Shown: positions 35,473 through 44,528, numbered from the stretch's first letter. The stretch: 64,000 nucleotides of DNA from Spartobacteria bacterium (GCA_003167555.1 PMSN01000003.1:124001-188000), one strand, 5' to 3'. Made by a program: numbers and translations. Notes: generated by a model not told the origin, from the sequence alone.

Positions 35473-36185
35473 GTTTTCTTGTCGCGCGACTTGTAATTGA
35501 GCTGGCGGGAGAGGAGCCAGCGGACGCCGAACATGTCGACAGTGGCGCGGAGCGCGCGGTTGCCGAGGCCGTATTTGCTCTGGCCGAATTTGCGCGCGCG
35601 ATGATTCACCGGGATCTCGACGAGGCGATAGCCGGCGCCTTTCACGAGCGCGGGAATGAAGCGATGCATGCCTTTGAAGGGAATGAGCGCGCTGATGCAT
35701 TCGCGGCGCATGGCTTTCAAGGTGCAGCCGGTGTCACGAACGCCGTCTTTCGTGAAACGGCTCCGGACGAAATTTGCGACGCGGCTGGTGACGCGCTTCA
35801 CAAGAGTGTCTTTGCGTTCGGCGCGATAACCGCAGACGAGATCGGCGCCGCGCTCGATCTCGGCGAGTAACTTCGGAATATCGGCGGGATCGTTTTGCAG
35901 ATCGCCGTCAATCAACACCGCCGTCGCGCCGCGCGCGTTTTTTAATCCGGCGTAGAGCGCGGCACTCTGGCCCGCGTTTTTTTCGAAGCGCAGAACCTCA
36001 ATGCGCGGTCCGGGCTCGATCTGGTCGGCGGTGCGATCCGTCGACCCGTCATCGACGAAAACGATTTCGTAATCGAGATCGCTCAGGGCGCGGGTCAGCT
36101 CGGATTGGAGGAGCGGGACGTTCTCTTCTTCATTGTAGAGCGGCACGACCACCGAGACCGCGGGCGAATCGTTTCCCTGATTCAT
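35469..36185 (-). CDS. Family-2 glycosyltransferase (polyprenyl-phosphate sugar type)
   Basis: A start at 36185 is chosen because it overlaps the stop of the upstream transferase by 4 bp (ATGA). The 238-residue protein has the GT2 nucleotide-sugar pattern VSVVVPLYNEEENVPLL, FVDDGSTD with the first Asp pair, AVLIDGDLQNDPADIP (DxD-like) and the lipid-phosphate transferase end FIPALVKGAGYRLVEIPVNH. It lacks the C-terminal membrane helices of ArnC, so it resembles dolichol-phosphate-mannose synthase-like enzymes that load a sugar on a lipid carrier for the upstream GT39 enzyme. Confidence 0.9.
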   Translation of the reverse strand: MNQGNDSPAVSVVVPLYNEEENVPLLQSELTRALSDLDYEIVFVDDGSTDRTADQIEPGPRIEVLRFEKNAGQSAALYAGLKNARGATAVLIDGDLQNDPADIPKLLAEIERGADLVCGYRAERKDTLVKRVTSRVANFVRSRFTKDGVRDTGCTLKAMRRECISALIPFKGMHRFIPALVKGAGYRLVEIPVNHRARKFGQSKYGLGNRALRATVDMFGVRWLLSRQLNYKSRDKKT

Positions 36186-37759
36186 AACGGGAGCGTGTGA
36201 TAATTCCGGCAGAGGAAGACTTGCCATTGCCGCATGGGAACACCGAAGCGGCGGACTTCGATGCTCGCAACTTTCTCGGTGGATTGAAACGCGGCGGTGA
36301 TGTTGTGCGGCAGAAGGTCCGTGCGCGCGCTTTGAATGTAAAGCGCGCTCCGGCCCGTGAACGGATTGATGCCGCCTTCCTCGGTGTAAACTTCTCCGTC
36401 CGGTCGCGGCGCATCGGGCGGCGCTTCGACGAATTCATCGTAGCGCGGCCAGAAGGAAAATTGATTCACGATGTCCTGTGATTCGACGATGTAAACGGGC
36501 GGATGGCCCGGGCCTTCCACTCTTTTGTTTCGAAGATAAAAGGACAACTCGGAAGCGCGGTCGCGCTGATCGGCGATGAGGAAGAGCGGCTCGCCGATTT
36601 TTTTCTCGAGATCGGCGCGCAAATTCTCCACCGCGCTCGCGGACGATTTCCAGCCGCGCATGCGATCGGCCGGATCGCGCCGGGGAAAGTGAACACCGGC
36701 GCTGCGGAGAATATCGGTATCGAGCGCGAGGACACTCATGGCGAGACCGAGGAGGATCGCGACCGCCGCCGTCAGCCTAACGAGTGCATTTGACGCGAGG
36801 CGTTCCTGCCAATACGCGCTGGCCAGAATGCCGAGGCTGACAAACGCGAGCACGTCCCAGTTCGGCGCCGCCTGTTTGTTGAAGGAGAGGAAGAAATAGA
36901 ACGCGAAGACGGGCAGACCGAACCAGACCAGATAAAGCACCTTGAACTGCTGCCGGGCGCGCCGCCAATTCGCCACGACCGCCCAGGCGATTCCGAGAAA
37001 GAGGAGCGGCGAGAAAAAAAGAAAATGCGCGGCGAGAAATCCGAGCGTCTCGGTGGGATGCAGGCCGGACGTTTCGTCAAGGCCTCCGCGCGAGCGCAAA
37101 TGGCCCATGGTGGCCCAGGCATGTTGCGAGTTCCAGATGATGGGCGGAAGCGTGCAGAGCGCAAACGCCGCGAGGAGCAAATAGAGGCCGCGCCGTTTGA
37201 ATTCGCGGCGCAACCGCGGGACGAGCGCGAGCACGAGCACGATCGAGATCAGCTCGAACGCGTTGGTGTATTTGCAAAGAAACCCGAGCCCGACGAGCAG
37301 ACCCGTCGCGGGCCAGAGCCACGAAAAATTCGGGCTGCGCTCGAGGGCGAGCCAGAAGGTGTAGAGGGCCGCCATCCAAAAAAAAGCGGAGAGCGGATCG
37401 ATCGTCATGAGTAAATTGCCGACGTTGCAGAGCGGGATCGCGTTCATGGCGAGCACGGCCCAGAAGGCGGTCGTCGCGTTGAAAAGGCGGCGAGTGAAAT
37501 AATAAACGAGCAGACTTGTGCCCGCGCCGAGAATTGGACTCCAGAAGCGCACGCCGAATTCCGTCGCGCCGAACAGCGCGGTGCTGGCGTGGATCGCGAA
37601 GGCGATTCCGGGTCCCTTGCTGAAATACGCGGGTGCGAGGCGCTCCGACCACATCCAGTAATGCGCTTCATCGAACTCGAGATCGCTCGTGCCCAGGAGC
37701 GCGAGACGAATCGCGGTGAGACCAAGAATGAAAAACCAGACTGCGCGCGTGTTGCTCAT
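36182..37759 (-). CDS. GT39/ArnT-like membrane glycosyltransferase
   Basis: A start at 37759 overlaps the stop of the PAP2 gene by 4 bp. The 525-residue protein has about 11 membrane helices and the PMT/ArnT catalytic loop SDLEFDEAHYWMWSERL (essential acidic pair in FDEAHYW), YFSKGPGIAFAIHA, and DPLSAFFWMAAL. Such enzymes move a sugar from a polyprenyl-phosphate carrier onto lipid A, protein or other acceptors on the periplasmic face; the acceptor here is unknown. The C-terminal 140 residues form a periplasmic domain. Confidence 0.9.
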   Translation of the reverse strand: MSNTRAVWFFILGLTAIRLALLGTSDLEFDEAHYWMWSERLAPAYFSKGPGIAFAIHASTALFGATEFGVRFWSPILGAGTSLLVYYFTRRLFNATTAFWAVLAMNAIPLCNVGNLLMTIDPLSAFFWMAALYTFWLALERSPNFSWLWPATGLLVGLGFLCKYTNAFELISIVLVLALVPRLRREFKRRGLYLLLAAFALCTLPPIIWNSQHAWATMGHLRSRGGLDETSGLHPTETLGFLAAHFLFFSPLLFLGIAWAVVANWRRARQQFKVLYLVWFGLPVFAFYFFLSFNKQAAPNWDVLAFVSLGILASAYWQERLASNALVRLTAAVAILLGLAMSVLALDTDILRSAGVHFPRRDPADRMRGWKSSASAVENLRADLEKKIGEPLFLIADQRDRASELSFYLRNKRVEGPGHPPVYIVESQDIVNQFSFWPRYDEFVEAPPDAPRPDGEVYTEEGGINPFTGRSALYIQSARTDLLPHNITAAFQSTEKVASIEVRRFGVPMRQWQVFLCRNYHTLPL

Positions 37760-38418
37760 GAAGTCTGAGTTACATTCTCGCCGAGCAAGCGCGGATGACG
37801 CGCGTAAAGGCCGGGCGCCCAGCGCCGCGCGGTCCAACGCCAGAGCGCTTCCAGCAACGCCATCATCAAGAGCGCCGCCGCCGCCGCCATGAAAGCAGTC
37901 GCGATCACGTCACTCGGCCAGTGCGCTCCCAAATACATTCGCGACCAGGCGATGGCGGCGGTGAGAATGAAATAGAGCCAGCCCCAGCGCCGGAAAAAAA
38001 GCGCACACATCGTCCCGATGATCATGTTATCCGTCACGTGCCCGGAGGGAAACGACGGCCCGGATTTGCTGCGATCGGTCTGGTCGGAATAACGAATGGT
38101 CGGTTTCCGGAAGAGCGTCAAAAACTCCGGATGCGTCCGTTCCAGTTGCACCATCCGCACGGTTTGCACCTGCTTGGGACGCCGCCGCTCGATCGCGCTC
38201 TTCAACGGCCGGACGAGCGCTTGCTCCGAAATGAGCAGCGTCACCACCAGGCAAAAAACAAAGGCGCGCCCCTTGAATCCCATGAAAATGAGCGCATACA
38301 CCCCGAGCGCGATGAGAAGCGGCTTCCAGATTTCCACGTTGCTGATCGCGGCCATGAACAAGTCGAGCGCGGGACTCGTCCATCGTTCGTTGATGAGATG
38401 AAAAATCGCCTGATCCAT
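37756..38418 (-). CDS. PAP2-family membrane phosphatase
   Basis: This 220-residue protein has five to six membrane helices and the three PAP2 phosphatase motifs: KSAIERRRP, PSFPSGH and SRMYLGAHWPSD. It probably removes phosphate from a lipid such as undecaprenyl pyrophosphate or lipid A. It is the first gene of a tightly overlapped PAP2 - GT39 - GT2 operon, pointing to recycling or preparation of the lipid carrier used by the two transferases. Confidence 0.92.
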   Translation of the reverse strand: MDQAIFHLINERWTSPALDLFMAAISNVEIWKPLLIALGVYALIFMGFKGRAFVFCLVVTLLISEQALVRPLKSAIERRRPKQVQTVRMVQLERTHPEFLTLFRKPTIRYSDQTDRSKSGPSFPSGHVTDNMIIGTMCALFFRRWGWLYFILTAAIAWSRMYLGAHWPSDVIATAFMAAAAALLMMALLEALWRWTARRWAPGLYARHPRLLGENVTQTS

Positions 38419-38454
38419 GCCGGAAAGTTGTAAGCTTACCTAACGCTTCCTGTT

Positions 38455-39132
38455 ATGCAGAAACAAATCACGCTGATCTTGCTTTCCGGTCTTGTGGCGC
38501 TCGCGCTCACCGCGGCAGCGCCGCCGCCGTCCGCGAAGGAAATCCTGGAGTCGGTCCGCCTGCAACGGGCCCAACAGCAAACCGATCTCAACGGACAACT
38601 GCGCGAGGACGAAAAAGTGATTCCGTTCCGTCTCAGCCAGAACGGGCCGGTCATTCGCTACAGCTTCTCGAATCCAGACGAGGCGCTGCAATTGCGCTTG
38701 GGCGACAACGATTCGCGCCTCGAGGAAGTGACCCGCGCCGGGGTCGAGAAAATTTCGCCGGCGCAGTTCGACAAGAAAGTGCGCGGCACCGGTGTGACCT
38801 ACGAAGATCTCGCGATGAAATTTCTTTACTGGCCGAATGCGCGCGTCGGCGGCGAGAACTCGATCGAGATGCGCAATTGCTGGAAACTGGAATTGAAGGC
38901 GCCGTCGCGGCAATCGGCCTATTCGAATATTTATCTCTGGGTGGACAAAGAGGGCGGCGCGCTCATGCGGATGGATGCGTTCGATTGGAGCGGGCAACTG
39001 GCCAAACGTTTCAGGGTCGTCTCCGCGCAAAAGATCGAGGGCCGCTGGTTCTTGAAACAAATGCGAATCGAAGAGTTCATCCCCGGCACGCAGAAAGTGC
39101 GGACGCGCACTTATCTCGAAATCAAAAAGTGA
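38455..39132 (+). CDS. Outer-membrane lipoprotein-sorting (LolA-like) protein
   Basis: This 225-residue exported protein (signal peptide 1-22, MQKQITLILLSGLVALALTA) has the LolA/LolB-like half-barrel pattern: AKEILESVRLQRAQQQTDLN, VIRYSFSNPDEALQLRL, WKLELKAP ... YSNIYLWVDKEGGALMRMDAFD and GRWFLKQMRIEEF. This subgroup is often annotated as outer-membrane lipoprotein-sorting protein but may have other lipid-binding roles. It is followed by a cupin and a START-like gene on the same strand, the last two overlapping. Confidence 0.82.
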   Translation: MQKQITLILLSGLVALALTAAAPPPSAKEILESVRLQRAQQQTDLNGQLREDEKVIPFRLSQNGPVIRYSFSNPDEALQLRLGDNDSRLEEVTRAGVEKISPAQFDKKVRGTGVTYEDLAMKFLYWPNARVGGENSIEMRNCWKLELKAPSRQSAYSNIYLWVDKEGGALMRMDAFDWSGQLAKRFRVVSAQKIEGRWFLKQMRIEEFIPGTQKVRTRTYLEIKK

Positions 39133-39149
39133 GCAGGAGCGGAAGCGAT

Positions 39150-39551
39150 ATGAACGGCGAAAAATCCGAGACGGCATCCGATTATCCCTACGAGACGCAT
39201 CTCAATGTCTTGCATCCGGCGCTTGAAGTGATCGATGTGCCGGGGCTGGTCGCTGCCTGCACGCATCCTTGGTACAACCAGACGCTTTGCCAGGTGGACG
39301 AATCGGTCGTGCGGCTCGGCGTCGTGCAGGGGGAATATCACTGGCACAAGCACGAGAAGGAGGACGAGTTCTTCTACGTCGTGAGCGGCCATTTTCTGAT
39401 CGATCTCCCGGATCGCACGATCGATCTGACACCGGGCAAGGGCGTCGTCATTCCGAAAGGCGTCATGCATCGTCCGCGTGCGCCCGAGAAAACAGTCATC
39501 CTGATGGTGGAACGCGCGGGCATCGTCCCCACCGGCACGACCGCGACGTGA
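39150..39551 (+). CDS. Small cupin-domain protein
   Basis: The ATG at 39150 has AGGAGCGGAAG just upstream. The 133-residue product is a single cupin: motif 1 GEYHWHKHEKEDEFFYVVSG (two His, Glu and a distal Gly) and motif 2 PKGVMHRPRAP with the metal-binding His. A bound metal is expected, the ligand unknown. The stop overlaps the GTG of the next gene. Confidence 0.88.
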   Translation: MNGEKSETASDYPYETHLNVLHPALEVIDVPGLVAACTHPWYNQTLCQVDESVVRLGVVQGEYHWHKHEKEDEFFYVVSGHFLIDLPDRTIDLTPGKGVVIPKGVMHRPRAPEKTVILMVERAGIVPTGTTAT

Positions 39552-40201
39552 AATTGCTTCGCCTTCTTCTGGCCCTGGCGAGCTGCTGGGTTTGCACGAA
39601 TCTTCCGGCCGCGGAGCCCGACACGCCTTTGGGCGATTGGAAATTCATTTCGGGAAACGACAACGTCACGCTTTATCGGCGTCCACGGTCCGGCCCGGGT
39701 CATTATGAATCCAAGGCCATCGGGGAAATCGCCGCGAGCACGGAAGTGGTCCATGCGGTCATCGACGATGTGGAATCGTACATGAGTTTCATGCCGTACA
39801 CCGCGGAATGCCGGGTCTTGAAACGCGAGAGCGATTCCGTGCTGACCTACCAAAGAATAACCGCGCCATTTGTGAGCGATCGCGATTACACCCTGCGGGT
39901 GCGCGTGAGCTCGAAGGCGGTCGAGGGAGGAACAAGTTACCTCAGCCGCTGGGAAACCGAGAACGCGAACGGGCCGCCGGAAAAGCACGGCGTGGTGCGC
40001 GTGAGTTTGTGTGAAGGCAGTTGGTTGCTCGAGCCGACGGGTCCGCAGACAACGCGGGCAACTTACACGATTTACACCGACAGCGGTTCGGCGATTCCCG
40101 GATTCATCAAGAACGTCGGCAGCCAGATCGGGATCCGGAAAATCTTCGCGGCGCTTCGCAAACAAGTGCGCGAGCCGAAATATAATTCGCCCAAGAATTG
40201 A
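39548..40201 (+). CDS. Exported START/SRPBCC lipid-binding-like protein
   Basis: The GTG at 39548 overlaps the cupin stop (GTGA). The 217-residue product has a signal peptide (1-22) and a START-like fold: GDWKFISGNDNVTLYRRPRS, STEVVHAVIDDVESYMSFMP, PFVSDRDYTLRVRVSSK, RVSLCEGSWLLEPTG and AIPGFIKNVGSQIGIRKIF. START domains bind lipids or similar hydrophobic ligands. With a LolA-like protein in the same cluster, envelope lipid handling is a reasonable inference. Confidence 0.85.
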   Translation: MKLLRLLLALASCWVCTNLPAAEPDTPLGDWKFISGNDNVTLYRRPRSGPGHYESKAIGEIAASTEVVHAVIDDVESYMSFMPYTAECRVLKRESDSVLTYQRITAPFVSDRDYTLRVRVSSKAVEGGTSYLSRWETENANGPPEKHGVVRVSLCEGSWLLEPTGPQTTRATYTIYTDSGSAIPGFIKNVGSQIGIRKIFAALRKQVREPKYNSPKN

Positions 40202-40313
40202 GTTCGCGTTTTTCTAGCTGAGCGCTGTAGCCGCTTCGCTGTGCGAAGCGCAGTCGTAGCCGACGCGATACTCGCGCCGCCCACAGGGCGGCGGCGCGCT
40301 CAACCACAATTCA
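40202..40313. repeat. Palindrome-rich spacer between convergent genes
   Basis: Contains CGCTTCGCTGTGCGAAGCG and CGCCGCCCACAGGGCGGCG, two GC-rich hairpins around 40230-40295. They could terminate both convergent transcripts. No gene. Confidence 0.6.
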
Positions 40314-41891
40314 CTACTTGGAATCGAACGAGCCGTTTCCTTCGTCGATGTAGGTGAAGTCTCCGACATGCGACAGCCGCAGATGTTGGCGCCATTCGCC
40401 GGCGGGAAATTTGCGCGTTGCTTCCACGGTTTCCGTTTTCGTCGCCGATGGAGCGGACTCGGCATTCATCGCTTCGGATAAAACACGACCGTCGAATTTC
40501 CCGGGCGCGTTCACAGCGAGCAGGCGCAGAACCGTCGGAGCGATATCGACATTCGCGCTTGGAAGATCGCTGGCGAAGTCGCGGCGAAAATCGGGCCCGG
40601 CGGCGATCAACGTGTTATGGACGTCGAACTCACTCAGCGAGGCGTGGCTGCCTTCACCGGCGGGCCGCGCGGAATCTGTCGTGATTTCGCCGGCGATGCC
40701 GAAGCGATTCGCTTTATTGTTCCAGCGCAATGCGACCAGCACATCGGGCGCGTCCGCCGTGTTCGCGTGAACGGATTCGAGCGGGAATGTGCCTTCGAAT
40801 TTTTCCCGTGCGAAAATCACGCCGGCGAAATCGGAGTGCTGAAGCCACTCGACTAATCGAGTGACGACGGCCTGCTCGTGTTCGACCACGTAGAAAAGAA
40901 TCGAGCCGCCATTTCCCACGATCATGACCTGGCCGGCTTTGGGCGCGCTCTCGAATTCAGTTACCGCGTCGAAACTGGCCGCGCGCAGGACGGCGGGAAA
41001 ATCAATCGAGCGCCCGATCGTGGAAAAGCCGTGATCGGAAACCACGAGGATGTCGGTGTTCGCGCGCGCTTTTTTCTTCGCGAGGACGTCGAGCACCGTG
41101 GCGAGATTGCGATCGGAGCTCCGCACGGCTGCCAGCGAGGCCTCGGAGCCGGGCGAAGTCTCGTGCTGAGTGAGATCGGGTTCGCTCAGCCACAAGAGCG
41201 AAAACGCCGGGAGATCCGCCCGCCACAAAATTTCGGTGAGCGCGCTGGTGGCGAAGGCGTTGCGGTCTGCGCCCGAATGTGCCGGCTCTTTGAGAAAGGG
41301 CCCGAGCAATTCTTCCATCTCGTTGCGCAGACTTGCCGGCATCGGCGCGGCCGCGAAAATCGTGAGCGATTTCTTTGAAGTGGCGGTGGCCCATTCGGCG
41401 TGACGGTCGTGAAGAAACGCGACGGACTTGGTCCCGGCGATCGCGGCGGGCCGATCGGCGGCACGAAGGATTTCGGCGACGGTCGGCAACGCGAGATATT
41501 TTCCGCCGCTGGTTTCATCGCCTTTCTTGATGACGTCGGGCTCGCCATTTTCGATCGCTTTGCGCGGATTGATCAGCGGCCGGTATTCGCGGTTGGCGAG
41601 CAGGCTGTTGTGATTCGGGTAGGCGCCTGTCGCGATGGCCGCGCCGTTCACGTTCGTCGCGGTGGGATAGACGGAGTGATGATGGCGGAAGGTCACGCCT
41701 TCGCGCGCGAGTTTCCAAAGCGCCGGCGTGTTGCGCTCCGTGACGAAATCGGGGCGCATGCCATCCCAGACGAGCACGACGACGTGGCGGTCGTTTGGCG
41801 CGGGCTTGGTTTCGCAAAGGATGGTTGCCGGAAGGAAGCAGGCGAGGAGAGCGAGGAAGCGCGTGGGGATAAATGACGATTTCAATTCCAT
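40314..41891 (-). CDS. Exported type I phosphodiesterase / nucleotide pyrophosphatase (alkaline phosphatase superfamily)
   Basis: A start at 41891 gives a signal peptide (about 1-26, RFLALLACFLPATILC) on a 525-residue protein; the frame further up to 41987 is a translated spacer repeat. Superfamily metal sites: VVVLVWDGMRPDFV (first Asp), the catalytic Thr region (YPTATNVNGAAIATGAYPNH), SEPDLTQHE (Asp/His) and VVSDHGFSTIGRSIDF (DH pair). It hydrolyses phosphodiester or pyrophosphate bonds outside the cytoplasm; the substrate is unknown. Confidence 0.88.
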   Translation of the reverse strand: MELKSSFIPTRFLALLACFLPATILCETKPAPNDRHVVVLVWDGMRPDFVTERNTPALWKLAREGVTFRHHHSVYPTATNVNGAAIATGAYPNHNSLLANREYRPLINPRKAIENGEPDVIKKGDETSGGKYLALPTVAEILRAADRPAAIAGTKSVAFLHDRHAEWATATSKKSLTIFAAAPMPASLRNEMEELLGPFLKEPAHSGADRNAFATSALTEILWRADLPAFSLLWLSEPDLTQHETSPGSEASLAAVRSSDRNLATVLDVLAKKKARANTDILVVSDHGFSTIGRSIDFPAVLRAASFDAVTEFESAPKAGQVMIVGNGGSILFYVVEHEQAVVTRLVEWLQHSDFAGVIFAREKFEGTFPLESVHANTADAPDVLVALRWNNKANRFGIAGEITTDSARPAGEGSHASLSEFDVHNTLIAAGPDFRRDFASDLPSANVDIAPTVLRLLAVNAPGKFDGRVLSEAMNAESAPSATKTETVEATRKFPAGEWRQHLRLSHVGDFTYIDEGNGSFDSK

Positions 41892-41906
41892 GGCTCGAAA
41901 GGGGAA

Positions 41907-41943
41907 AACGTCCAACGTCCAACACTCAACGTCCAACGCCCAA
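41907..41943. repeat. AACGTCCAAC-type short tandem repeat
   Basis: Four imperfect units (AACGTCC AACGTCC AACACTC AACGTCC AACGCCC) form a short tandem immediately upstream of the phosphodiesterase gene. A 5' extension of the reading frame through it would give WALDVECWTLDV-like peptide, which is why that extension is rejected. Confidence 0.75.
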
Positions 41944-41973
41944 TTACGGAAAGAGAGAGATCGCCGGCTGGAA

Positions 41974-42432
41974 TTATTCTTTGGCAAATTTCGGCGGGAC
42001 GAGCCAGCGCAGTTCGCCTTTCATGGATGAGATGTCCAGGTCGACAAGCGCCACGCCGGCTTTCGGGAGTTTCGTGTTGCCGCCAGTCAATTGGAAAATG
42101 GTGCGGGTGAAGTCGGGCTCGTGTCCGACAATCATCAGGCTATCGCCGGAAAAATCCTGGAGGATTTTTTTCAGTTTGCCGGCGTCGAAGCCGGGCCGGA
42201 GCAGCGGTTCGACGCGAATTTTCTCGCGCAAATGTTTGCCGGCAATTTCGGCGGTCTGACTCGCACGCGGGAGCGGGCTCGTCAGGATGACCGGCGCAAT
42301 CTCGAGGCGCGCCAGCATCTTCGCGACCGCGGCGAGCTGCTTCCTGCCCTCGTCGGTAAGCGGCCGGTCGTCGTCGGGCTTGTCCCAATTCGGCCAATCG
42401 GCCTTTCCGTGACGAAGAAGATAAAGTTTCAC
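41974..42432 (-). CDS. sixA: Phosphohistidine phosphatase SixA-like
   Basis: This 152-residue protein is a small histidine phosphatase: catalytic LRHGKAD at residues 6-12, LTDEGRKQ, SPLPRASQTAEI, and the second catalytic His in MIVGHEPDFT. SixA removes phosphate from phosphohistidine in signalling and PTS proteins. It is divergent from ppk2, with about 95 bp between them. Confidence 0.9.
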   Translation of the reverse strand: MKLYLLRHGKADWPNWDKPDDDRPLTDEGRKQLAAVAKMLARLEIAPVILTSPLPRASQTAEIAGKHLREKIRVEPLLRPGFDAGKLKKILQDFSGDSLMIVGHEPDFTRTIFQLTGGNTKLPKAGVALVDLDISSMKGELRWLVPPKFAKE

Positions 42433-42527
42433 CGGGGTAAGATGAAGTTTCGCAATTAAAGAAGCAACCGCCGGGGCGGGCCAAAAGCGTTGCGGCCTCG
42501 GGCTGCCGCCGATAGCGTGGAACCGCT

Positions 42528-43370
42528 TTGACCGAGAAGAAGAAAAAATCCCGCAAACCAGCGCCGCACGAGGAGGGCATTGTGCTCGTTAGGCCGGGGG
42601 AGGAAATCCGTCTGGCGAAGGTCGACCCGGCGGCGACGGCGGGATATTCCAAGACGGACGCGGCCGAAAAGATAGATGGATTGCGGGCGCGCCTAGCGAA
42701 ATTGCAGGAAGCGCTTTACGCGGAGCATCAACGGAGCCTGCTCATCGTGATCCAGGCGATGGACACCGGCGGCAAGGATGGCGCGATCAAGAATCTTTGC
42801 CTGGGGCTCGACCCGAATGGCGTGCAATTGACGAACTTCAAGTATCCCACCGCGGAAGAACGCGACCACGATTTTCTTTGGCGCGTGCACCGGGCTGCGC
42901 CGCGGAAGGGCGCGATCGGGCTGTGGAACCGATCGCATTACGAAGACGTTCTGGTGCCTCTGGTGCACGGCGAAATCACGAAGGAGGTCTGGCGCCGCCG
43001 TTGCGAAGACATCAACGCGTTCGAAAAATTATTGAGCCACAACGGCGTCACGATCCTGAAGTTCTTCCTGCACATTTCGAAAGAGGAACAAAAATGCCGG
43101 CTGGAAGCTCGGCTGAAGGAACCGGACAAACTTTGGAAATTCAATCCGGGCGATCTCGCGGAGCGGAAGGTTTGGGATGATTACCAGAACGCCTATGAAG
43201 ATGTGATCAACAGTTGCACGACCGCGCACGCGCCTTGGTGGATCGTTCCCGCCGATCGCAAATGGATGCGCAATCTCGTTATGCTCGAGACGGTGGTGGC
43301 GGCCCTCGAGAAGATGAAGCCGAAATATCCGGCGCCCGCGGTTGATCCGAAAAAGATCGAGATTGAGTAG
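42528..43370 (+). CDS. ppk2: Polyphosphate kinase 2 family protein
   Basis: Starts at TTG 42528. The 280-residue product is a one-domain PPK2: Walker A IQAMDTGGKDGAIK (about 75-88), LGLDPNGVQLTNFKYPT, lid-region FLWRVHRAAPRKGAIG, NRSHYEDVLV with the Walker-B neighbourhood, and FFLHISKEEQKCRLEARL. It uses polyphosphate to phosphorylate nucleotides (class uncertain; most like the class III group acting on AMP/ADP). Together with ppk1 at 55104 the genome can both build and spend polyphosphate. Confidence 0.92.
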   Translation: MTEKKKKSRKPAPHEEGIVLVRPGEEIRLAKVDPAATAGYSKTDAAEKIDGLRARLAKLQEALYAEHQRSLLIVIQAMDTGGKDGAIKNLCLGLDPNGVQLTNFKYPTAEERDHDFLWRVHRAAPRKGAIGLWNRSHYEDVLVPLVHGEITKEVWRRRCEDINAFEKLLSHNGVTILKFFLHISKEEQKCRLEARLKEPDKLWKFNPGDLAERKVWDDYQNAYEDVINSCTTAHAPWWIVPADRKWMRNLVMLETVVAALEKMKPKYPAPAVDPKKIEIE

Positions 43371-43451
43371 CTAGGTGGATCGCGGGTAAAACCACGGATT
43401 ACACTGCGTCGCATTGGTGACGGCCCACAGGGCCGTGGCTACAAGGCCACC

Positions 43452-43697
43452 TTATGAGATGGGCCTTTCCAGTTCGATCACCTCGAAGGAAACGAGATCG
43501 CTCCACGATGCTATCCACTTTTCGAAAAGATCGGGTGAATCGGTTTCCATGAGCTGGAAGCAACGGTCTCCATCCTTCTCGAGCCAGCTATCGATGTAGC
43601 GCAGACCATCCGGCAGCATTCTCCCCTTCTGCCGGAATCGCTCATAGACCAGCGCCTTAGATCCCGGCCGAAATGTTTCAACGACGATATACTTCAT
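43452..43697 (-). CDS. DUF3303 small protein
   Basis: This 81-residue protein has the DUF3303 pattern: MKYIVVETFRPGSKALVYER, GRMLPDGLRYIDSWLEKDGD, RCFQLMETDSPDLFEKWIAS, DLVSFEVIEL. These are small ferredoxin-like-fold (dimeric alpha/beta barrel-type) proteins of unknown function. It is 34 bp after the DUF1801 gene, separated by a GTCTGACCTCTGG-type short repeat, and probably belongs to the same operon. Confidence 0.8.
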   Translation of the reverse strand: MKYIVVETFRPGSKALVYERFRQKGRMLPDGLRYIDSWLEKDGDRCFQLMETDSPDLFEKWIASWSDLVSFEVIELERPIS

Positions 43698-43731
43698 TGG
43701 CGTCAGGCCTTCGCTCGTCTGACCTCTGGCC

Positions 43732-44091
43732 TCAGGCTTCTGACCTCCTCTGCTCGATCCGAGTCTTTACTAGCTTCCGCACTAGCTTAGCCGGCAGAGG
43801 ACTGTCCGCTGGGAAGCGGATCGTGCCCTTGCTGATGTCGTAGCTCTTTAGTTCGGCCTTGAGAGTTTCCACAACGGAACCGGCATAAAAGGCGCAATGC
43901 TTCGCGGCGGCGCCATAGGCCACCAGGAACTTTCCGTTCAGACGGAAAGCGGGGAGTCCGTAGCTGATGCACTCTTCCGCCTTGGGCGCGGCGGACTTGA
44001 TCGCTTTTCGCAGCTTTTCCAGCGCGCTTCGCTTGTCAGCGCTTAATGTAGCGAGGTAATCGTCGGTGTTTTTTGGCGTTTTTGGTTTCAT
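43732..44091 (-). CDS. DUF1801 (YdhG-like) protein
   Basis: This 119-residue protein carries the DUF1801 features: DDYLATLSADKRSALEKLRK, IKSAAPKAEECISYGLPAFR, LVAYGAAAKHCAFYAGS and the closing GTIRFPADSPLPAKLVRKLV. Members have an iron-chaperone-like fold, function mostly unknown. Its start overlaps the upstream stop by 4 bp. Confidence 0.88.
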   Translation of the reverse strand: MKPKTPKNTDDYLATLSADKRSALEKLRKAIKSAAPKAEECISYGLPAFRLNGKFLVAYGAAAKHCAFYAGSVVETLKAELKSYDISKGTIRFPADSPLPAKLVRKLVKTRIEQRRSEA

Positions 44092-44528
44092 CTCATTGTT
44101 GTGTTCAGTGGATCATTCCGGCGTTTACGCGCCACGAACGCGGCTATCGAGACAGCTATCGTCATAAGCAGCCATGACCCCAGGGGAACGACAAGGAACA
44201 CGAAAGCGGGCTTCGGCCGCGGTGGCCCAAAAGCAACATTCCCGTAAATGGCCAAAGAGCCCACCGTCAGAAACAGGATCACGCTATAAAGTGTCGCCCG
44301 GGTAATAAACGACCAACGCTTCGAAACTACATTGGCCACTAGGAGAGCTACGAACGGCGAGAGCACCCAGATTGCGAAAAGAACTCGCAGGAAAAGGGGC
44401 GGATGACCCGCACGGAGCATCAAGCCGAGCGAGCCCACGGCCCCAGCCACCACCGCGACCAGGGCGACTCCGCGTAGGAGGTGAAGCAACCCACTATCGC
44501 GTCCTTCCGGGTTCGCTTCAGGTTGCAT
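44088..44528 (-). CDS. Four-helix membrane protein, unknown function
   Basis: This 146-residue protein has four hydrophobic segments (around 16-37, 44-67, 75-97 and 110-132). No family is recognised. It begins immediately after the stop of the next upstream membrane-protein gene with no gap, and its stop overlaps the DUF1801 start, so the three are translationally linked. Confidence 0.65.
   Translation of the reverse strand: MQPEANPEGRDSGLLHLLRGVALVAVVAGAVGSLGLMLRAGHPPLFLRVLFAIWVLSPFVALLVANVVSKRWSFITRATLYSVILFLTVGSLAIYGNVAFGPPRPKPAFVFLVVPLGSWLLMTIAVSIAAFVARKRRNDPLNTTMR

Noticed and set aside
41892-41987. Upstream extension of the phosphodiesterase gene
   Set aside because: The extra residues (NWALDVECWTLDV) come from the AACGTCCAAC tandem; the internal ATG gives a signal peptide.
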